From: Elusimicrobiales bacterium
Lineage (GTDB): Bacteria > Elusimicrobiota > Elusimicrobia > Elusimicrobiales > Elusimicrobiaceae
Assembly: GCA_028688475.1 (NCBI GenBank)
Contig: JAQTYB010000001.1
Location: 1 to 64,000 of the forward strand
Direction: 5' to 3'
Length of the DNA stretch: 64,000 nucleotides
A model generated the notes under the pieces. The model made no database searches, was not told the origin of the DNA, and worked only from the letters and a program-made list of their open reading frames with translations. This document shows positions 39,413 through 48,848 of the stretch, one piece after another. Numbering within the stretch: the stretch's first letter is position 1; the number at the start of each line of letters is the position of its first letter. Position numbers and translations under genes: made by a program.

Positions 39413-40711
39413 ATGATAGACCTCAGACTGCTCCGTTCCAATCCCGATTTTTTTCGCGAAGCGATGTCGGTCCGCAGCGGCGATTACGGCCCCGCGCTTG
39501 AGGAGCTTGTCGAAAAGGACGCGCGCTATCGCGCGCTTTTGACCGAAGTGGAAACCCTGCGCGGCAAAAGCAAGACCATTTCCGCCGAAGTGGGCAAATT
39601 CCGCGCCCAAAAACAGGAAGTTCCGCCGGAACTGCAAAAACAGGCGGGCGAACTGAAAGAAGCGCTGCGCGCGAAAGAAGAAAGCCTCGCCCCGAAAGAG
39701 GCGGAGATTAAAAACCTCGCGCTTTGCCTGCCGAACCCGGCGCATGAATCAGTCCCCGTCGGTAAATCCGAGGCGGACAATAAACCCGTCCGCGAAAATG
39801 CGGAGCATAAGCCGCAGTTCAATTTCAAGCCGCGCGACCACCATGAGCTTGGCGAAAAGCTGGGCATTCTCGATTTCCAGACGGCGGCGCTGTTGTCAGG
39901 CTCGCGCTTTGCGCTGCTGCGCGGCGCGGGCGCGCGGCTTGAGCGCGCCATCATCTCGTTTTTCCTCGACATGCACACAAAGCGGCACGGCTATAAGGAA
40001 ATAATGCCGCCGTACATCGTTACGGGCGAAACCTTGACCGGCACCGGCCAGCTTCCTAAATTCGAGGAAGATTTGTATAAAGTCGCCGCCGAGCCGCCGC
40101 TGTACATGATTCCCACCGCCGAAGTGCCGGTGACGAACATGTACCGCGGCGCGACGCTGAAAGAAAGCCAGTTGCCGATGAAGTTCGCCTCATACACCGC
40201 CTGTTTCCGGCAGGAGGCGGGCTCCTACGGCAAGGACACGCGCGGCCTCATCCGCCAGCACCAGTTCAACAAGGTGGAATTGGTTTGGCTTGCAAAGCCG
40301 GAAGAATCCATGACTGCGCTGGAGCAATTGACGCGCGACGCCGAAGCTGTTTTGGACGCGCTCGGCCTTGCCCACCGTGTCATCCTGCTTTGCACCGGCG
40401 ATACGGGGTTTGCATCCTGCAAAACCTACGACGTTGAAGTGTGGCTGCCGTCGGAAAACCGCTACCGCGAGATTTCGTCCTGCTCGAATTGCCGGGATTT
40501 TCAGGCCCGCCGCATGAACACGCGGTTCAAGCGCGAAAAGGGCGGCTCGCCGGAATTCGTGCATACGCTAAACGGCAGCGGCGTGGCTGTTGGCCGCACG
40601 TTCGCCGCCATCCTCGAAAATTTCCAGAATGAAGACGGCACCGTAACCGTGCCGCTCGCGCTGCGCCCGTATTTCGGCGCGGATAAAATCGTACCGGAGG
40701 CCGCCGCATGA
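39413..40711 (+). CDS. serS: Seryl-tRNA synthetase
   Basis: 432 residues. An N-terminal coiled-coil arm (about 28-105) and class II core with motif 2 (FRQEAGSYGKDTRGLIRQHQF) and motif 3 (GSGVAVGRTFAAILENFQ). ITETLTGTG.. and TAEVPVTNMY are the Ser-binding elements. It attaches serine to tRNA-Ser and selenocysteine tRNA. The start is 4 bp after the previous stop. Confidence 0.95.
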   Translation: MIDLRLLRSNPDFFREAMSVRSGDYGPALEELVEKDARYRALLTEVETLRGKSKTISAEVGKFRAQKQEVPPELQKQAGELKEALRAKEESLAPKEAEIKNLALCLPNPAHESVPVGKSEADNKPVRENAEHKPQFNFKPRDHHELGEKLGILDFQTAALLSGSRFALLRGAGARLERAIISFFLDMHTKRHGYKEIMPPYIVTGETLTGTGQLPKFEEDLYKVAAEPPLYMIPTAEVPVTNMYRGATLKESQLPMKFASYTACFRQEAGSYGKDTRGLIRQHQFNKVELVWLAKPEESMTALEQLTRDAEAVLDALGLAHRVILLCTGDTGFASCKTYDVEVWLPSENRYREISSCSNCRDFQARRMNTRFKREKGGSPEFVHTLNGSGVAVGRTFAAILENFQNEDGTVTVPLALRPYFGADKIVPEAAA

Positions 40712-41886
40712 AAAAATTGCTGATTTCGCTGATAACCGCCGCCGCGTTCGCGTCCGGCGGATTTTGCGCGGACAAAAATCTTCCGCCGGAGCTTGACGCG
40801 CTCATCTCGCACGGCATAAATTCCATTCACGGGCTGGAGTTCGACGCCGCCGACAAGGATTTCAACGACATACTCGCCAAATATCCGGGGCAGCCGTACG
40901 GTTATTTCGGGCTGGCGATGTCGCAATGGGGCCGGCTGGAGTACCAGCACGAGGAAAGCAGCCGCGAGCTGAGCGACAGTTACGAGAAGAAAACCGACGA
41001 GGCTATCGCCAAAGGCGAGGCCTGGCTGAAAAAATATCCCGACGACCCGCACGCGCACCTGTGCGTGGGCGGGATGTACGGCCTCAGAAGCCGGCTGGCT
41101 TTGATGAAGCACAGTTGGCTGACCGCCTATTTCACCGGCAAAAAAGGCCTCAGGCACATGAAGCAGGCGCTAAAGCTCGACCCCGAGCTTTACGACGCCT
41201 GGCTCGGTCCCGGAATGTACGAGTATTACGCCGGCACGCTGCCGTCGGTGGTGCGCATACTCGCCAAAATACTTATAAGCGGCGACCCTAAAACGGGAAT
41301 AAAGTATCTTGAGCTGGTCAAGGACAAGGGCCGCTACACCGCCACCGCCGCGAAGCTGCTGCTTATCGAGATTTTCACCCAGACCGGCAGCAAATACGAG
41401 AATCCGAAGCTTGCGCTGGAATGGTCCAAAGAACTGCGCAAGGAATATCCGCTGCATCCCATGCTGCATTTCGTTGAAATCGTCTCGCTTTACGAGTCGG
41501 GCAAATTCGACGAGGTCCGCGCCGAGGCGGAGGAATATCTCAAGCGCATAGACAACAAGACGCCGCTTTATTCCCTAAACTACACGCCGCGCGCGCTCAT
41601 CGCGCTGGGCACTTCGTATCTGGCGCAGAAGCGCTTCGGCGAGGCGGTGCAGGCCTTCGCCCGCGCCGTGCCCGCCGCCGGCGAAAAGCCAAACCGCTGG
41701 GCGGTCTGGGCGGTGGTGCGCCTCGGCAACATCTACGACCTTCAGGGCGACCGCAAGCTGGCGGTGCAGACCTACAAGCAGGCGCTGGGATATGAAGACC
41801 AGTGGGGTTTCAAGGAATACATAACCCGCTACATCAAAAAACCGTACACCACCGCCGAACTCCCCGGCCAGCTCCCGCCGCCATGA
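40708..41886 (+). CDS. TPR-like secreted protein
   Basis: 392 residues, signal peptide (KKLLISLITAAAFASGGFCAD), then helical repeats of tetratricopeptide type (KYPDDPHAHLCVGGMYGLRSR; ALKLDPELYDAWLGPGMYEYYAG; IALGTSYLAQKRFGEAVQAFARAV; RLGNIYDLQGDRKLAVQTYKQAL). The start overlaps the serS stop by ATGA. Function unknown, probably a periplasmic scaffold. Confidence 0.75.
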   Translation: MKKLLISLITAAAFASGGFCADKNLPPELDALISHGINSIHGLEFDAADKDFNDILAKYPGQPYGYFGLAMSQWGRLEYQHEESSRELSDSYEKKTDEAIAKGEAWLKKYPDDPHAHLCVGGMYGLRSRLALMKHSWLTAYFTGKKGLRHMKQALKLDPELYDAWLGPGMYEYYAGTLPSVVRILAKILISGDPKTGIKYLELVKDKGRYTATAAKLLLIEIFTQTGSKYENPKLALEWSKELRKEYPLHPMLHFVEIVSLYESGKFDEVRAEAEEYLKRIDNKTPLYSLNYTPRALIALGTSYLAQKRFGEAVQAFARAVPAAGEKPNRWAVWAVVRLGNIYDLQGDRKLAVQTYKQALGYEDQWGFKEYITRYIKKPYTTAELPGQLPPP

Positions 41887-42374
41887 ACGCGGATATGATG
41901 AACGGTTTGCCTAAAGCCCGGCACGTTATTGTGAAGGAAGCTGTAGTCGCGGCTTCCCGCGCCGAGGTTTGGCGGGCGTGGACAACATCCGAAGGCGCGA
42001 TGACGTTTTTTGCGCCCAAAGCCAATATCAGCCTCGCCATCGGCGGGCCGTACGAGGTTTATTTCGACCCTGCCGATGAACGGATGGGAACAAAAGGCCT
42101 GAAAATCCTCAGCTACCTGCCGGAGGAGATGATTTCGTTCCAGTGGAACGCGCCGCCGGATATGCCTGTTGTGCGCAGAGAGTTGTGCTGGGTTGTGGTG
42201 CAGTTTTCCGACGCGGGCGACGGGCTTGTGAAAGTAAGGCTTACCCATCTTGGCTGGAAAGAGGGTGAGGAATGGGACAAGGCGTTCAACTATTTCCAGC
42301 GCGCCTGGGACTTTGTTTTCGACAACCTCAAACGCCGTTTTTCCGACGGGCCGGTTGACTGGGGTAAATCGTAG
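41883..42374 (+). CDS. SRPBCC (AHSA1-type) domain protein
   Basis: 163 residues with the Activator of Hsp90 homologue/START-like signature: VIVKEAVVAASRAEVWRAWTTSEGAMTFFAP..., then ISLAIGGPYEVYF, and TEVRL-like VKVRLTHLGWKEGEEWDKAFNYFQRAWDFVFDNL. Such proteins bind small hydrophobic ligands. The ATG at 41883 overlaps the previous stop (ATGA). Followed by a strong terminator. Confidence 0.82.
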   Translation: MNADMMNGLPKARHVIVKEAVVAASRAEVWRAWTTSEGAMTFFAPKANISLAIGGPYEVYFDPADERMGTKGLKILSYLPEEMISFQWNAPPDMPVVRRELCWVVVQFSDAGDGLVKVRLTHLGWKEGEEWDKAFNYFQRAWDFVFDNLKRRFSDGPVDWGKS

Positions 42375-42399
42375 GCGACGGCGCTGTTTCAGTTATGCT

Positions 42400-42474
42400 G
42401 CGGGGCGCGATTGTTTGCGCCCCGCGTCTTTTTCTGCAAAGCAAGACGCCCCGCAGTTCACGCTGCGGGGCGTC
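42400..42474. terminator. Double terminator between convergent genes
   Basis: Plus strand: GCGGGGCGC (42400-42408), GCGCCCCGC (42417-42425), then CTTTTT. A second perfect 12-bp stem at 42445-42456 and 42463-42474 (GACGCCCCGCAG/CTGCGGGGCGTC) serves the minus-strand Met-rich gene. Confidence 0.75.
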
Positions 42475-42506
42475 CGGAGACACAGGCGGCAACTTAACCG
42501 GGATTT

Positions 42507-43262
42507 TTACCAGGTTTCTTTTTCGCCGAGCGCTTCGGCAAGACGGTCGCCCACCAGCGCGGCTTTGGCGGTTTTGCGCTTTTCCACTCTGGTCTTTAGC
42601 TCGTCAACTTCTTTGGAGAGCATCTTCACCCGCGCCTGGTCCAGCGCGAGTTTCACGTCGAATTCCTGAGCGAGCTTTTCCTGCAATTCTTTTTTAATCC
42701 TGTCCTTGTCCGCTTTGTCATCCTTTTTATAGGACCAGGACAGTTCGCGGATTTCCACCTCAAGGCGGAACATTTTCACCGCGTTGGCGCGCAACTCCTT
42801 GTCGCCCGACATTCCGGCCATGAACAGTTTTGGCGCGACGTCGCGGATGACGGCGTGGAAAATGAACGGCTTTTCCTTTTTCATTTTTTCCAGCTTGTCG
42901 GCCAGGGCGGGGTCGTCTTTGCGGATTTGCTCTATCATCCTGTCCATGCCCTCGCCGCCGAACATTCCGTCGCCCATGGGGCCTTTGCGGTCCATTTTGC
43001 CCATCTTCCCCATCATGCCGCCGCGCATCATCATGCCGTGGCCGCGCATGGCGCCTTTTTCGCCCATCATCGCGCCGGGCATCATGCCTTCATGCGTGCC
43101 GGGGCGGTTTTCGGGCGCGGGGCCGCCTTCGGGAGGCATGCCCTCATCTTCCTCCATCGCTACAGGCATGGCGTTTTCCTCGTCCGGCGGCTGTTGCGCC
43201 AGCGCCGCCAGCGAGGGAACCGCCAGCAGAAACGCCGCGAATAACGCTGTTTTCCTGTTCAT
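42507..43262 (-). CDS. Met/Gly-rich periplasmic protein (CpxP/metal-sensor-like)
   Basis: 251 residues. After a signal peptide (FLLAVPSLAALAQ) comes a low-complexity segment (residues 40-110) very rich in Met and Gly, e.g. GHGMMMRGGMMGKMGKMD, then a helical charged domain with heptad character. Met-rich segments often bind copper(I). The third gene of an ECF sigma/anti-sigma operon (ATGA overlap with the anti-sigma). A periplasmic metal- or stress-binding role by analogy with CnrX/ZraP/Spy is an inference. Confidence 0.6.
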   Translation of the reverse strand: MNRKTALFAAFLLAVPSLAALAQQPPDEENAMPVAMEEDEGMPPEGGPAPENRPGTHEGMMPGAMMGEKGAMRGHGMMMRGGMMGKMGKMDRKGPMGDGMFGGEGMDRMIEQIRKDDPALADKLEKMKKEKPFIFHAVIRDVAPKLFMAGMSGDKELRANAVKMFRLEVEIRELSWSYKKDDKADKDRIKKELQEKLAQEFDVKLALDQARVKMLSKEVDELKTRVEKRKTAKAALVGDRLAEALGEKETW

Positions 43263-43759
43263 AGTTTTTTCTCCTCCAGTGATTTGTCCATTTGACTGCG
43301 CGAATGCTCAAGCACGCTCGTTCCGTAGTCAAAATCTTCTATAATTCCGCCGCCTGACGCCAGCGCCGCCGAAAGGCTGGCCGCCGCGTCGGCGGCTTCG
43401 GCGAAGCGGGTCTCGAACGCGGCCTCGGCGGCCTGGCGGGATTGGCGCGACATCGGGCCGGAGATGTTCAGCGCGATTAGCAGCATCGCGGCGCTGGCCG
43501 CCAGCAGCGCGGGGCGCAAAATTTCAAGCAGGGTTTCAAATGCGCGTTGTTTGCCCAGCACGGCGGCGCGCACGCGCTCAATGACTGTTTCCGGCGGGCG
43601 CAGCGACGCGCGCGCGGCTTTGACGGCGGAAAGCGCGGCCAGGATTTCGCGGCAGTGCGGGCAGGACGCCAGATGCAGCCGGAATTCCTCCGCCTGCGGC
43701 GCGGACAACTCGCCGTAGTGGTGCAAAACCGCTTTTTCCGTGCAATCAGGACCGTTCAT
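43259..43759 (-). CDS. Anti-sigma factor (zf-HC2 type)
   Basis: 166 residues. The N-terminal HHYGELSAPQAEEFRLHLASCPHC carries the zinc-binding HxxxCxxC pattern; a transmembrane helix lies near residue 85-105 (LRPALLAASAAMLLIALNISG). It overlaps the sigma gene by 14 bp. It should sequester the ECF sigma factor encoded upstream. Confidence 0.8.
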   Translation of the reverse strand: MNGPDCTEKAVLHHYGELSAPQAEEFRLHLASCPHCREILAALSAVKAARASLRPPETVIERVRAAVLGKQRAFETLLEILRPALLAASAAMLLIALNISGPMSRQSRQAAEAAFETRFAEAADAAASLSAALASGGGIIEDFDYGTSVLEHSRSQMDKSLEEKKL

Positions 43760-44315
43760 AAGTTTTTTCCAGCGCCGTCCTCAGTTTTTTAGCCGCCCTG
43801 CTCATCCGCGCCAGCACCGTGCCCAAAGGCGCGTTCGTCGCCGCCGCTATTTCCTTGAACGACATCCCCGAATACTCCCGCAAAAGCACCACTTCTTTCT
43901 GCTCCGGCGGCAAAGCGTCCAGCGCGGCGGTCACAAGCGCTTTTGTCGCGTCGGAAACCAGAATCTCGCACGGCTCCTCGCCGGTTGCCGCCGTTTCGCG
44001 GGCCGGATGCTCCTCGTCAGTCCCGTACTCCTCGACCTGCTCGAACCGCACCGCCGAAGCGCGCCGGAAATGGTCCATCGCGAGATTGGACGCCATCCGA
44101 AACAGCCACGACTTGAACCTGCCTTCCTCGGAGTACCTGTCTATATTCTTGAAAACTTTTATGCAGGTTTCCTGGAAGATATCCGACGCGGCGGCCTCGT
44201 CTTTCACCAGCGACACAAGATAGGAATACAACTGGTTCTTGTGTCTCGCGAGAAGCGCCTCGAACGCCGCGCCGTCCCCCTTTCGGAATCTGGCTATCAG
44301 CTCAGCGTCTGTCAT
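43746..44315 (-). CDS. ECF RNA polymerase sigma factor
   Basis: 189 residues: region 2 (AFEALLARHKNQLYSYLVSLVKDEAAASDIFQET, RFKSWLFRMASNLAMD) and region 4 (LPPEQKEVVLLREYSGMSFKEIAAATNAPLGTVLARMSRAAKKL). First gene of a sigma, anti-sigma, Met-rich triplet. An extended -10 (TTTGCTAGAAT, minus strand, about 44370) lies 60 bp upstream. Confidence 0.9.
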   Translation of the reverse strand: MTDAELIARFRKGDGAAFEALLARHKNQLYSYLVSLVKDEAAASDIFQETCIKVFKNIDRYSEEGRFKSWLFRMASNLAMDHFRRASAVRFEQVEEYGTDEEHPARETAATGEEPCEILVSDATKALVTAALDALPPEQKEVVLLREYSGMSFKEIAAATNAPLGTVLARMSRAAKKLRTALEKTYERS

Positions 44316-44407
44316 CGGCGGCTCGTCTGTATAACGTGTTCATGGCGTCTTTTATTGCGTCCCCAGATTCTAGCAAAACGCGCGGGCGCGATTTGATAAT
44401 ATGAACT

Positions 44408-47400
44408 ATGCGCGAGCTGTTCAGGGACTATTTGAGCGAGGTCGAATCCGCTTACAAGGCGGGCAACGCCACGGAGCATACCCACCGTCCGGCGTTGAAA
44501 AAGCTGCTTGAAGCCTTCGCCGAAGGAATAACCGCCACCAACGAGCCGCGCCGAATCAAATGCGGCGCGCCGGATTACATCATCACGCGGGGCGGCATCC
44601 CCGCCGGTTTTGTGGAGGCGAAAGACGTCGGCATACCGCTTGATGAAACCGAAAACAGCGAACAGTTGCTGCGCTACCGCGAAAGCCTCGCCAACCTCAT
44701 ACTGACCGATTATCTGGAATTCCGCTGGTACGAACGCGGCAAATTGCGGCTTTCCGCCGTTTTGGCGAAACCGCAATCCAACGGCAAACTCCGCCCTGAA
44801 ACCCGCGGCGAGCAACAGTTGCAAACGCTGCTGCAAGGCTTTTTCGCGTCCGACATTCCGGTAATATCCGGCCCCAGAGAGCTTGCCGAGCGCATGGCCG
44901 CGCTGGCGCGGCTTATCCGTTCCATAATCGCCAACACCTTTACCGAAGAGGGCGAACAAGGTTCGCTGCACGAGCAGTTGGACGGTTTCCGCAAAGTGCT
45001 CATGCACGACCTTGACGCCGGGCAGTTCGCCGACATGTACGCGCAGACTATCTGCTACGGCCTGTTCGCCGCGCGCTGCAACCATACGGGCGCGGGTTTT
45101 AACCGCGCAAACGCGGCTTACGACCTGCCCAAAACCAATCCGTTCCTGCGCCAGTTATTCGGGCATATCGCGGGGCCGCAGCTTGACGAGCGCATAGTCT
45201 GGGCGGTGGACAGCCTCGCCGAATTGCTCAAACGCGCCGATATGCCGGCCATATTAAAGGATTTCGGGCGCGCCACGCTTCAGCAGGACCCTGTTGTCCA
45301 TTTTTACGAAACCTTCCTCCGCGCTTACGATAGAAAGATGCGCGAGGCGCGCGGCGTCTATTACACTCCGGGGCCGGTGGTGTCTTACATAGTGCGCAGC
45401 GTGGACGCCATACTCAAAACCGATTTCAAGCTGTCCGCCGGTTTGGCGGACGCGGGAAAAATCAAACTTTCCCGCCCGAAACTCAAAGGCAAGGGAACCG
45501 AGACTTTTGAGGCGCATAAAGTGCAGATTCTGGACCCCGCCGTCGGCACCGGCACGTTCCTGCATCAGGTCATAGGCCATATCCGTGAAACCCTCAGCGG
45601 CGACAAGGGTCTTTGGACCGGCTATGTGCGCGAAAACCTACTGCCCCGGCTTTATGGATTTGAATTGCTGATGGCGCCCTACGCCGTGGCGCACATGAAA
45701 CTTGGGCTGCTGCTGCGCGAAACCGGCTATGATTTCAAGAGCGACGAGCGGCTGCGCGTTTACCTCACCAACACGCTGGAGGAGGCGCACGAGGACACCG
45801 GCTACCCGCTGTTCACCCAATGGCTTGCGCACGAAGCCAACAGCGCCAACGAGGTGAAAAAGGAAGCGCCCATAATGGTGGTGCTGGGCAATCCGCCGTA
45901 TTCAGGTGTGTCGGCTAATGTCGGCAAGTGGATTGAAGGATTGTTGCACGGCGTGGATAGCTCAACCGGACAGGCAACAGGGAATTATTTTTTAGTGGAT
46001 GGCCAGCTTCTGAACGAACGCAAACACTGGCTCAACGACGACTATGTGAAGTTCATCCGCTTCGCGCAATGGCGCATAGAGCAGACCGGCTACGGCGTGC
46101 TGGCCTTTGTGACCAACCACGGCTACCTCGATAATCCCACTTTTCGCGGAATGCGCCAAAGCCTGCTGGCGACGTTCGACGATATTTATATCCTCGACCT
46201 GCACGGCAACAGCAAGAAAAAGGAAAAATCGCCCGACGGTGGCAAGGACGAAAACGTTTTCGACATCCAGCAGGGCGTGGCTATCGGCTTATTTGTAAAA
46301 AAGCAGGCGGCGCGGAGCAGGCCCGCGCAGGTTTACCATGCCGAACTGTACGGTCCGCGCGCCGCCAAATACGCCGCGCTGGCGGAGCGGGACTGCGCGT
46401 CAACGAAGTGGAAAAAGCTGAAACCTACCTCTCCGTTCTACTTTTTTGTGCCGAGGGATGAATCATTCCGTGAGGAATACGAACGCGGCTGGAAAATTAC
46501 AGATATTATGCCGCTCAATACAACCGGCATTGTCACCGCGCGGGACCATTTTGTGATTGATTTTGACGATGCGCCAATTAAACGGCGCATTTCCGTTTTT
46601 CTGGACTCGTCAAAAGGCGACAGGGAAGTCAAAGAGGAATTGGAATTATCGGAAAACTACGCTTGGCGGGTGGCGGATGCCCGTCGGCAACTGGCTGGAG
46701 CGGGGAACTGGCAGGACAAATTCACCGACATACTCTATCGGCCATTTGATAAACGCAGAATCATATATGACCCGTCTGTTGTCTGGAGAACGCGCAACAG
46801 TGTGATGAGGCATATGCTGGCGGGACACAACCTGGCATTAGTTACTTCCAGAATGACTAAGGGCGAGACATTTCAGCATACGCAAGTTACACGAAACATA
46901 GTTGAAGTGATTTGCATGTCTCCCAAAACCTCAAACAATGGCTTTGTTTTTCCGCTTTATCTCTACCCCGACGAATCCTCCGATTTATTTGCCCACGCGG
47001 ATTCCGCCGCCGCGCAAGGCGCGCGCCGCCCAAACATTTCGCCGGAATTCATAAAGGATTTTTCCGCGCGGCTGAAGCTGGACTTCGTGCCCGACGGCAA
47101 AGGCGACCTCAAAACCACTTTCGGGCCGGAGGATATTTTCCACTACGCCTACGCGGTGTTTTATTCGCCCGGATACCGCCGCCGCTACGCCGAATTCCTC
47201 AAAACCGATTTCCCCAAACTGCCGCTGACCTCCGACGGTAAACTGTTCCGCAAACTATGCGCCTTCGGTTCGGAACTCGCCGCGCTGCACCTGCTGGAAA
47301 CCCAGCCAACCCCGCAAACCCGCTACCCCGTCGCCGGAAACGACACGGTGGAAAAAGTAATATACACCGCCCCTCAAGGCAAAGTTCCGGGCCGGGTGTG

Positions 47401-47620
47401 GCTCAACGCGACCCAATATTTCGGCAATGTGCCGCCGGAGGTATGGAACTATCAAATCGGCGGCTATCAGGTCTGCCAGAAATGGCTGAAAGACCGCAAA
47501 TCCCGCAAACTCTCCTACGAAGACCTGACCCACTACCGCGTCATAACCGCCGCCCTGTCCCGCACCATAGATTTACAGGCGGAAATAGACAAATCCATCC
47601 CAAAATGGCCGATACAATAA
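44408..47620 (+). CDS. Single-chain restriction-modification enzyme (N6-adenine type)
   Basis: 1070 residues. The N-terminal nuclease motif is PD (55-56) followed by EAK (70-72): GAPDYIITRGG..AGFVEAKDVG. The methyltransferase part has motif X (GVYYTPGPVVSYIVRS), motif I (ILDPAVGTGTFLHQ) and motif IV (VVLGNPPYSG), i.e. N6-adenine class. The C-terminal third should be the target-recognition domain. There is no helicase between nuclease and methyltransferase, which argues for type IIG/IIL over type ISP. No separate specificity subunit. It should both methylate and cut, acting in defence. Confidence 0.88.
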   Translation: MRELFRDYLSEVESAYKAGNATEHTHRPALKKLLEAFAEGITATNEPRRIKCGAPDYIITRGGIPAGFVEAKDVGIPLDETENSEQLLRYRESLANLILTDYLEFRWYERGKLRLSAVLAKPQSNGKLRPETRGEQQLQTLLQGFFASDIPVISGPRELAERMAALARLIRSIIANTFTEEGEQGSLHEQLDGFRKVLMHDLDAGQFADMYAQTICYGLFAARCNHTGAGFNRANAAYDLPKTNPFLRQLFGHIAGPQLDERIVWAVDSLAELLKRADMPAILKDFGRATLQQDPVVHFYETFLRAYDRKMREARGVYYTPGPVVSYIVRSVDAILKTDFKLSAGLADAGKIKLSRPKLKGKGTETFEAHKVQILDPAVGTGTFLHQVIGHIRETLSGDKGLWTGYVRENLLPRLYGFELLMAPYAVAHMKLGLLLRETGYDFKSDERLRVYLTNTLEEAHEDTGYPLFTQWLAHEANSANEVKKEAPIMVVLGNPPYSGVSANVGKWIEGLLHGVDSSTGQATGNYFLVDGQLLNERKHWLNDDYVKFIRFAQWRIEQTGYGVLAFVTNHGYLDNPTFRGMRQSLLATFDDIYILDLHGNSKKKEKSPDGGKDENVFDIQQGVAIGLFVKKQAARSRPAQVYHAELYGPRAAKYAALAERDCASTKWKKLKPTSPFYFFVPRDESFREEYERGWKITDIMPLNTTGIVTARDHFVIDFDDAPIKRRISVFLDSSKGDREVKEELELSENYAWRVADARRQLAGAGNWQDKFTDILYRPFDKRRIIYDPSVVWRTRNSVMRHMLAGHNLALVTSRMTKGETFQHTQVTRNIVEVICMSPKTSNNGFVFPLYLYPDESSDLFAHADSAAAQGARRPNISPEFIKDFSARLKLDFVPDGKGDLKTTFGPEDIFHYAYAVFYSPGYRRRYAEFLKTDFPKLPLTSDGKLFRKLCAFGSELAALHLLETQPTPQTRYPVAGNDTVEKVIYTAPQGKVPGRVWLNATQYFGNVPPEVWNYQIGGYQVCQKWLKDRKSRKLSYEDLTHYRVITAALSRTIDLQAEIDKSIPKWPIQ

Positions 47621-48054
47621 CGAACACTTTATTGGCGTATCTTGCGGGGATACTCACCGCAGCGGGTGGCGCATATTTTGGAAATAAATATACAGACCAA
47701 AGACGCGCAAGGGAAATAAAAAAAGAAGCGGATGACAGATTTCGTCAGATTGCCGCAACGATGCCAAAGCTGATAAAAGAAATGCGGAATGATTTGGCGA
47801 AACCAGAGTTTAAGATGGTTCGCAATTTTTTTGTTTTGTCCAATCCTCGAGTCTCTTTCTATTCTGACGGACGATACTTGTTTTATTACCAGGACAAACA
47901 CGCAGATTTGCTAAACAGTTTGGAATTGCTCGAATCCCACGGCTATATAATAGACCGAACCAAAACCAATACTCCAAAGTATCTGATGACGGAAGAATTT
48001 GTAGAGTATGTGCTAAAATTTGATATTGCCCCCGCAGATTGGCGGAGAAATTGA
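47605..48054 (+). CDS. Unknown protein, N-terminal membrane anchor
   Basis: 149 residues from the ATG at 47605, which lies inside the last 16 bases of the restriction-modification gene. One N-terminal helix (LLAYLAGILTAAGGAYFGNK), then a basic helix and a C-terminal part with winged-helix-like pattern (LLNSLELLESHGYIIDRTKTNTPKYLMTEEFVEYVL). The base composition is more AT-rich than upstream. The tight overlap suggests cotranslation with the enzyme; a partner or regulator role is an inference. Confidence 0.6.
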   Translation: MADTITNTLLAYLAGILTAAGGAYFGNKYTDQRRAREIKKEADDRFRQIAATMPKLIKEMRNDLAKPEFKMVRNFFVLSNPRVSFYSDGRYLFYYQDKHADLLNSLELLESHGYIIDRTKTNTPKYLMTEEFVEYVLKFDIAPADWRRN

Positions 48055-48133
48055 AGCTACTTTTGCGGAATGATAGGCCGTTTCATAAAAGAACCAAAGA
48101 CGCTTTCTGCCGGGGTCGGTTTATTTTTAAAAA

Positions 48134-48607
48134 TCAATCTGGGTTCTTCTGTTTCAAATCCTCTTTTTGAGAACGCTTGCCGTATACGAATGTGCCGACG
48201 GCGGACGCCAATGTGCCGGTTATTACCGCTACGCCGGCCCAATCATGTCCTTTATTGATGCACCATGTCCCGCAAACTATCAACGCCAGCGCGATAATAA
48301 ATGCAAACCATTGTCCGCGTTTGCTTTGCAAAGCCTGTTCCGGCAGAATTTTACTCTCAAGTTGACGGCGGTGTTCTGATTGTTTTGCAAATTCGGTGCA
48401 AATCATTTTCGCCAGTCCCGGCACTATAAGATTGTATTGTTTCAGAGTGTCGGGAGATGGCAACGGTCCACAATGCATGGTGGCTTTTGCGACAACAACT
48501 GATTCTGTCGAAGGCGAGGCTGGTTGCGAGGCGGCGATTTTGGCCGTATAATCGGTTGCGTTTTGCGGAATCAGCACGCGGTTGGATTTTGCTTCTCCGT
48601 CGCGCAT
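48134..48607 (-). CDS. DUF2335 membrane protein
   Basis: 157 residues. The core HCGPLPSPDTLKQYNLIVPGLAKMI ... then two transmembrane helices (GQWFAFIIALALIVCGTWCI, GVAVITGTLASAVGTFVYGKR) with the linking GH.DWAG match DUF2335. The ATG at 48607 is chosen; a GTG at 48658 would overlap the upstream gene more. Role unknown; such genes often occur on mobile or accessory DNA. Confidence 0.65.
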   Translation of the reverse strand: MRDGEAKSNRVLIPQNATDYTAKIAASQPASPSTESVVVAKATMHCGPLPSPDTLKQYNLIVPGLAKMICTEFAKQSEHRRQLESKILPEQALQSKRGQWFAFIIALALIVCGTWCINKGHDWAGVAVITGTLASAVGTFVYGKRSQKEDLKQKNPD

Positions 48608-48813
48608 GTATTTGCCAGGTGATTTATAGACTGTTGCAAATCCTGTCCGACGACGCACCAGTCGGCGCGGATGGCGCGGGCATCGGCTTCTTCCGGCGTG
48701 TCGGAACCATTGAACTCAAAATAGTTTCCGGCAAGGTTCATCACGCTGCCCATGCCGCCGACAAAGGACGACTTGGGAAACAGAAAGTCGGTTTTGAATT
48801 TGAGGTTGCCCAT
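48571..48813 (-). CDS. Small unknown protein upstream of DUF2335
   Basis: 80 residues. MGNLKFKTDFLFPKSSFVGGMGSVMNLAGNYFEFNGSDTPEEADARAIRADWCVVGQDL... The N-terminus of about 12 residues in the longer frame is dropped; the start at 48813 gives a compact protein. PEEADARAI.ADW looks conserved from memory in small proteins of this kind. It has its own promoter (48849-48877) and overlaps the DUF2335 gene. No function known. Confidence 0.55.
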   Translation of the reverse strand: MGNLKFKTDFLFPKSSFVGGMGSVMNLAGNYFEFNGSDTPEEADARAIRADWCVVGQDLQQSINHLANTCATEKQNPTAC

Positions 48814-48848
48814 AGCAAAGCTTTCCGGCCTTTTCTTCGTATACAAAC

